A DNA stretch of 6,377 nucleotides from Rikenellaceae bacterium (GTDB lineage: Bacteria; Bacteroidota; Bacteroidia; Bacteroidales; UBA932), in the NCBI GenBank assembly GCA_900769735.1, contig CAAGHY010000082.1, forward strand, positions 1 through 6,377, written 5' to 3'. This document shows, piece by piece, positions 3,733 through 6,377 of the stretch (position 1 is its first letter; the number at the start of each line of letters is the position of its first letter). Made by a program: the position numbers and the translations under genes. The notes beneath the pieces were generated by a model. The model saw only the letters and a list, made by a program, of their open reading frames with translations. It had not been told where the DNA came from and did no database searches.

Positions 3733-6377
3733 ATGCAGAGTAAAGGCGCCATTAAATTTGTGGCAATTCTAATCGCTGTAGCCTGTTTGTATTCATTATC
3801 ATTTACTTGGGCTACTAGACACCAGGAGAAAAAGGCGGAGGATTATGCTGCCAAAGCTGTTGCAGCTGAGCAGTTGACCCCAGCTTTTGCCGAGGTTAAA
3901 GACGTGGACAAGGCATTCTACCTTGATTCCATTGCAAAAGAGAGAAACAGATTCTACATTGATTCTATTTCTTCAGAGAAAGTATTTTTGGGTTTCACCT
4001 ACAAAGAGGTTAAAGAGAAAGAGATCAACCTTGGTCTTGACCTTAAAGGAGGTATGAACGTAATGTTGCAGGTTCAGCTTAAAGACCTTGTAGTTGCACT
4101 TGCAGACGGAAACCAGTCACCTGAGTTTGTTGAGGCTTTGGCTTTGGCTCAGAAAAAAGAGGTTGAGAGCAGAGGCGATTTCATCACTCTATTTGAGGAG
4201 AGCTGGAACGAGGTTGCTCCAGGCAAGAGACTTTCTACCATCTTTGGAACTTTTGAGATGCGTGAGAAAATCAAACCTGAGACTTCTAATGAGGAGGTAA
4301 TCAAAGTTATCCGTGAGGAGGCTGAGAGTGCAATTGCAAACTCTTTCAACGTTCTTAGAAACCGTATCGACCGTTTTGGCGTAACTCAGCCAAATATCCA
4401 GAAACTTGGTAACAGCGGTAGAATTCTAGTTGAGCTTCCAGGTGTTAAAGAGCCTGAGCGTGTTAGAAAACTGCTTCAGGGAACTGCATCATTGGAGTTC
4501 TGGCCTACATTTGACAATGCTGAGGTTTATCCTTACTTGGCAGAGGCTAACGCTTTGTTGGCTCAGTTGGTAGCTGATGAGGCTGTTGCAGCTGACGCTA
4601 ATGCAGAGAATGCTGTTGAGTCTCTAATTGCTGCTGATTCTCTTTCTGCAGATGCTGAGGCTTTTGCAAAACAGAATCCTTTGTTCTACTTGTTGAGCCC
4701 TAGCACTTACGGCGGACAGCTTATGCCAGGTGCTACAATCGGTAGAGCTCACTACAGAGATACCGCAAAAATCAATGCATATTTGAATATGCCTCAGGTG
4801 AAAGCTCTTTTCCCTGTTGAGTTGGTTCCTATGTGGACAGTTAAAGCTGATCCTAACGATGCTTCAGGTGTAATCTTTGACTTGGTTGCAATCAAATCAA
4901 CTTCAAGAGACGGTAAAGCTCCACTTGACGGTGGTGTTGTAACTGATGCTTCTGTTTCATACGGCAACACAGGTGGTGCTCCTGGCGTTAGTATGACTAT
5001 GAATGCTGAGGGTGCAAGAACTTGGGCAAGACTTACTGCTGACAACATTGGCAAATCTGTAGCTATTGTTCTTGACGGTATGGTTTACTCTTACCCTACA
5101 GTTCAGTCTGAGATTACTGGCGGTCAGTCTTCAATTACCGGTAACTTTACCATTACTGAGGCTGAGGACTTGGCAAACGTACTTAAATCAGGTAAACTTC
5201 CAGCTCCAGCTACTATCGTTCAGGAGCAGGTTGTAGGTCCTAGCTTGGGTGCTGCTTCAATCAACGCAGGTATGATTTCATTCGTTATTGCGTTTGTTCT
5301 TGTACTTGTTTATATGATGGTATTCTATGCAGGTGCAGGTGTTGCTGCTTGTGTGGCTCTTATCTGTAACGTATTGTTCTTGTTCGGAGCATTGGTATCA
5401 TTCGGCGCTGTTCTTACATTGCCTGGTATTGCAGGTTTGGTTCTAACTCTAGGTATGGCTGTGGATGCAAACGTAATCATCTACGAGCGCGTAAGAGAGG
5501 AGATGAGAGCTGGCAAAGCTTTGAGAGCTGCAATTAAAGACGGTTACAGCAACGCATATTCAGCAATCATTGACGGTAACCTTACCACAGTAATTACAGG
5601 TATTGTATTGTTCGCATTCGGTTCAGGTCCGGTTCAGGGTTTTGCTACCACTTTGGTAATTGGTATCATCACTTCATTCCTAACTTCAGTGTTCATTACA
5701 AGACTTGTATTTGAGGCTCGTTTGGCTAAGAACCAGAACATCTCATTTGAGGGTAGCATTGCAAAGAACTTTATGCAGAATACCAAATTCAACTTCTTGG
5801 CAGCAAGCAAGAAAACCCTTACAGCATCTGCAATCATCTGCGTTGTATGTCTAGGTTTCATGTTCACTAAAGGCTTTACTTACGGTGTTGATTTCACTGG
5901 TGGTAGAACTTTTGTATTGCGTTTCGACAAAGAGGTTGTTGCTGAGGATATCCGTCAGGCAGCTAACGCTGAGTTCGGTGAGACTGTAGAGGTTAAACAG
6001 TTCGGTGGTGCAAGCCAGATGAAGGTTACTACAAAATACAAGATTGCTGACAACTCAACAGAGGTTGATGCAGAGGTAGAGGCTAAACTTTACAATGCAT
6101 TGAAAGGCTTCTTTGCTGATGATATGACTTTGGAGGAGTTCACTTCAACTCAGGACAACCCTAACGGTATCATCTCTTCTGACAAAGTTGGACCTACAAT
6201 TGCAAACGATATCAAGAGAGATGCTGTAATTGCAGTTATCCTTTCTTTGATTGCAATCTTCCTATACATTGCTGCACGTTTCCGCAACTGGACTTGGGGT
6301 ACAGGTGCCGTAGTTGGTTTGGCTCACAACACAGTAATTGTAATTGGTTTCTTCTCAATCTTCTCAGGAATCCTTCC
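3733..6377 (+). CDS. secDF: SecDF fusion, protein-export motor subunit (3' truncated by window)
   Basis: SecDF uses the proton motive force to pull and release preproteins on the periplasmic side of SecYEG. 881 codons are visible; Bacteroidota SecDF fusions are about 1000 residues, so roughly 110-130 are missing beyond the window. TM1 is at about 8-26. The P1 periplasmic region holds LGLDLKGG (100-107), LRNRIDRFGV (208-217) and ILVELPGV (231-238), all SecD signatures. VGPSLG (501-506) precedes TM2 to TM6 (about 512-660). Asp578 in the DAN motif of TM4 matches the proton-relay aspartate of SecD. The SecF half begins near 695 with a TM, then GVDFTGG (718-724), the P4 domain (about 727-815), VGPTI (819-823) and RFRNW (849-853). 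The SecF GYSxND and RTLxTS relay residues lie past the window end. The ATG at 3733 gives a short cytoplasmic end right before TM1; no Shine-Dalgarno sequence is seen. It is divergent from the SPOR/PD40 operon. All glutamates are GAG and all glutamines CAG, which suggests high expression. Confidence 0.97.
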   Translation, partial: MQSKGAIKFVAILIAVACLYSLSFTWATRHQEKKAEDYAAKAVAAEQLTPAFAEVKDVDKAFYLDSIAKERNRFYIDSISSEKVFLGFTYKEVKEKEINLGLDLKGGMNVMLQVQLKDLVVALADGNQSPEFVEALALAQKKEVESRGDFITLFEESWNEVAPGKRLSTIFGTFEMREKIKPETSNEEVIKVIREEAESAIANSFNVLRNRIDRFGVTQPNIQKLGNSGRILVELPGVKEPERVRKLLQGTASLEFWPTFDNAEVYPYLAEANALLAQLVADEAVAADANAENAVESLIAADSLSADAEAFAKQNPLFYLLSPSTYGGQLMPGATIGRAHYRDTAKINAYLNMPQVKALFPVELVPMWTVKADPNDASGVIFDLVAIKSTSRDGKAPLDGGVVTDASVSYGNTGGAPGVSMTMNAEGARTWARLTADNIGKSVAIVLDGMVYSYPTVQSEITGGQSSITGNFTITEAEDLANVLKSGKLPAPATIVQEQVVGPSLGAASINAGMISFVIAFVLVLVYMMVFYAGAGVAACVALICNVLFLFGALVSFGAVLTLPGIAGLVLTLGMAVDANVIIYERVREEMRAGKALRAAIKDGYSNAYSAIIDGNLTTVITGIVLFAFGSGPVQGFATTLVIGIITSFLTSVFITRLVFEARLAKNQNISFEGSIAKNFMQNTKFNFLAASKKTLTASAIICVVCLGFMFTKGFTYGVDFTGGRTFVLRFDKEVVAEDIRQAANAEFGETVEVKQFGGASQMKVTTKYKIADNSTEVDAEVEAKLYNALKGFFADDMTLEEFTSTQDNPNGIISSDKVGPTIANDIKRDAVIAVILSLIAIFLYIAARFRNWTWGTGAVVGLAHNTVIVIGFFSIFSGIL
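3916..3969 (+). repeat. Internal 36-bp tandem repeat in secDF
   Basis: Eighteen-base units at 3916-3933 and 3952-3969 match at 16 positions and encode FYLDSI and FYIDSI, exactly 12 residues apart (62-67 and 74-79). Each is followed by a short charged stretch. They lie between TM1 and the first conserved SecD block, in the base of the periplasmic region. A small in-frame duplication is the simplest explanation; chance or helix-phase constraint is possible. Confidence 0.5.

Noticed and set aside
4149..5867. Minus-strand open frames opposite secDF
   Set aside because: They overlap conserved SecD motifs on the other strand, and their length is explained by the skewed codon use of secDF.

Overview
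The window looks like chromosomal core-genome DNA from a member of the Bacteroidota, most likely a Bacteroidales relative. Four things point there: SecD and SecF are fused in one gene; the putative promoters match the TTTG-N19-TAnnTTTG pattern of that phylum's housekeeping sigma factor; starts lack Shine-Dalgarno sequences; and there is a secreted TPR/PD40-type protein. The assignment rests on family knowledge and motif reading, not on a database search. I see no mobile element, CRISPR array or phage gene.

Left part (1-3598), all on the minus strand. In transcription order it holds a secreted 630-residue protein (TPR, PD40 beta-propeller motifs, coiled coil, two SPOR-like repeats), a short NfeD-family membrane protein, the flotillin-like protein FloA, and then a tRNA-Ser(GCT) with a strong candidate promoter of its own and a hairpin terminator. 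The three protein genes are spaced 10 and 32 bases apart and are probably one operon. NfeD and flotillin proteins are known partners in membrane microdomains. The envelope protein at the head of the operon is the least familiar member.

Middle (3599-3732). A 134-bp divergent regulatory region carries back-to-back candidate promoters whose upstream elements overlap. It also holds several copies of an AAAG(G)TAT half-site spaced at about whole helical turns.

Right part (3733-6377), plus strand. This is the SecDF protein-export motor gene, which runs off the window end after 881 codons. Its codon use is strikingly restricted: every glutamate is GAG and every glutamine is CAG, unlike the minus-strand genes.

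Together the genes concern the cell envelope: SecDF drives late steps of protein export, FloA/NfeD organise the inner membrane, and the SPOR/PD40 protein probably acts in the periplasm. I found no clearly new defence or mobile system. The best leads are the operon link between the flotillin pair and the SPOR/PD40 protein, and the shared control region.
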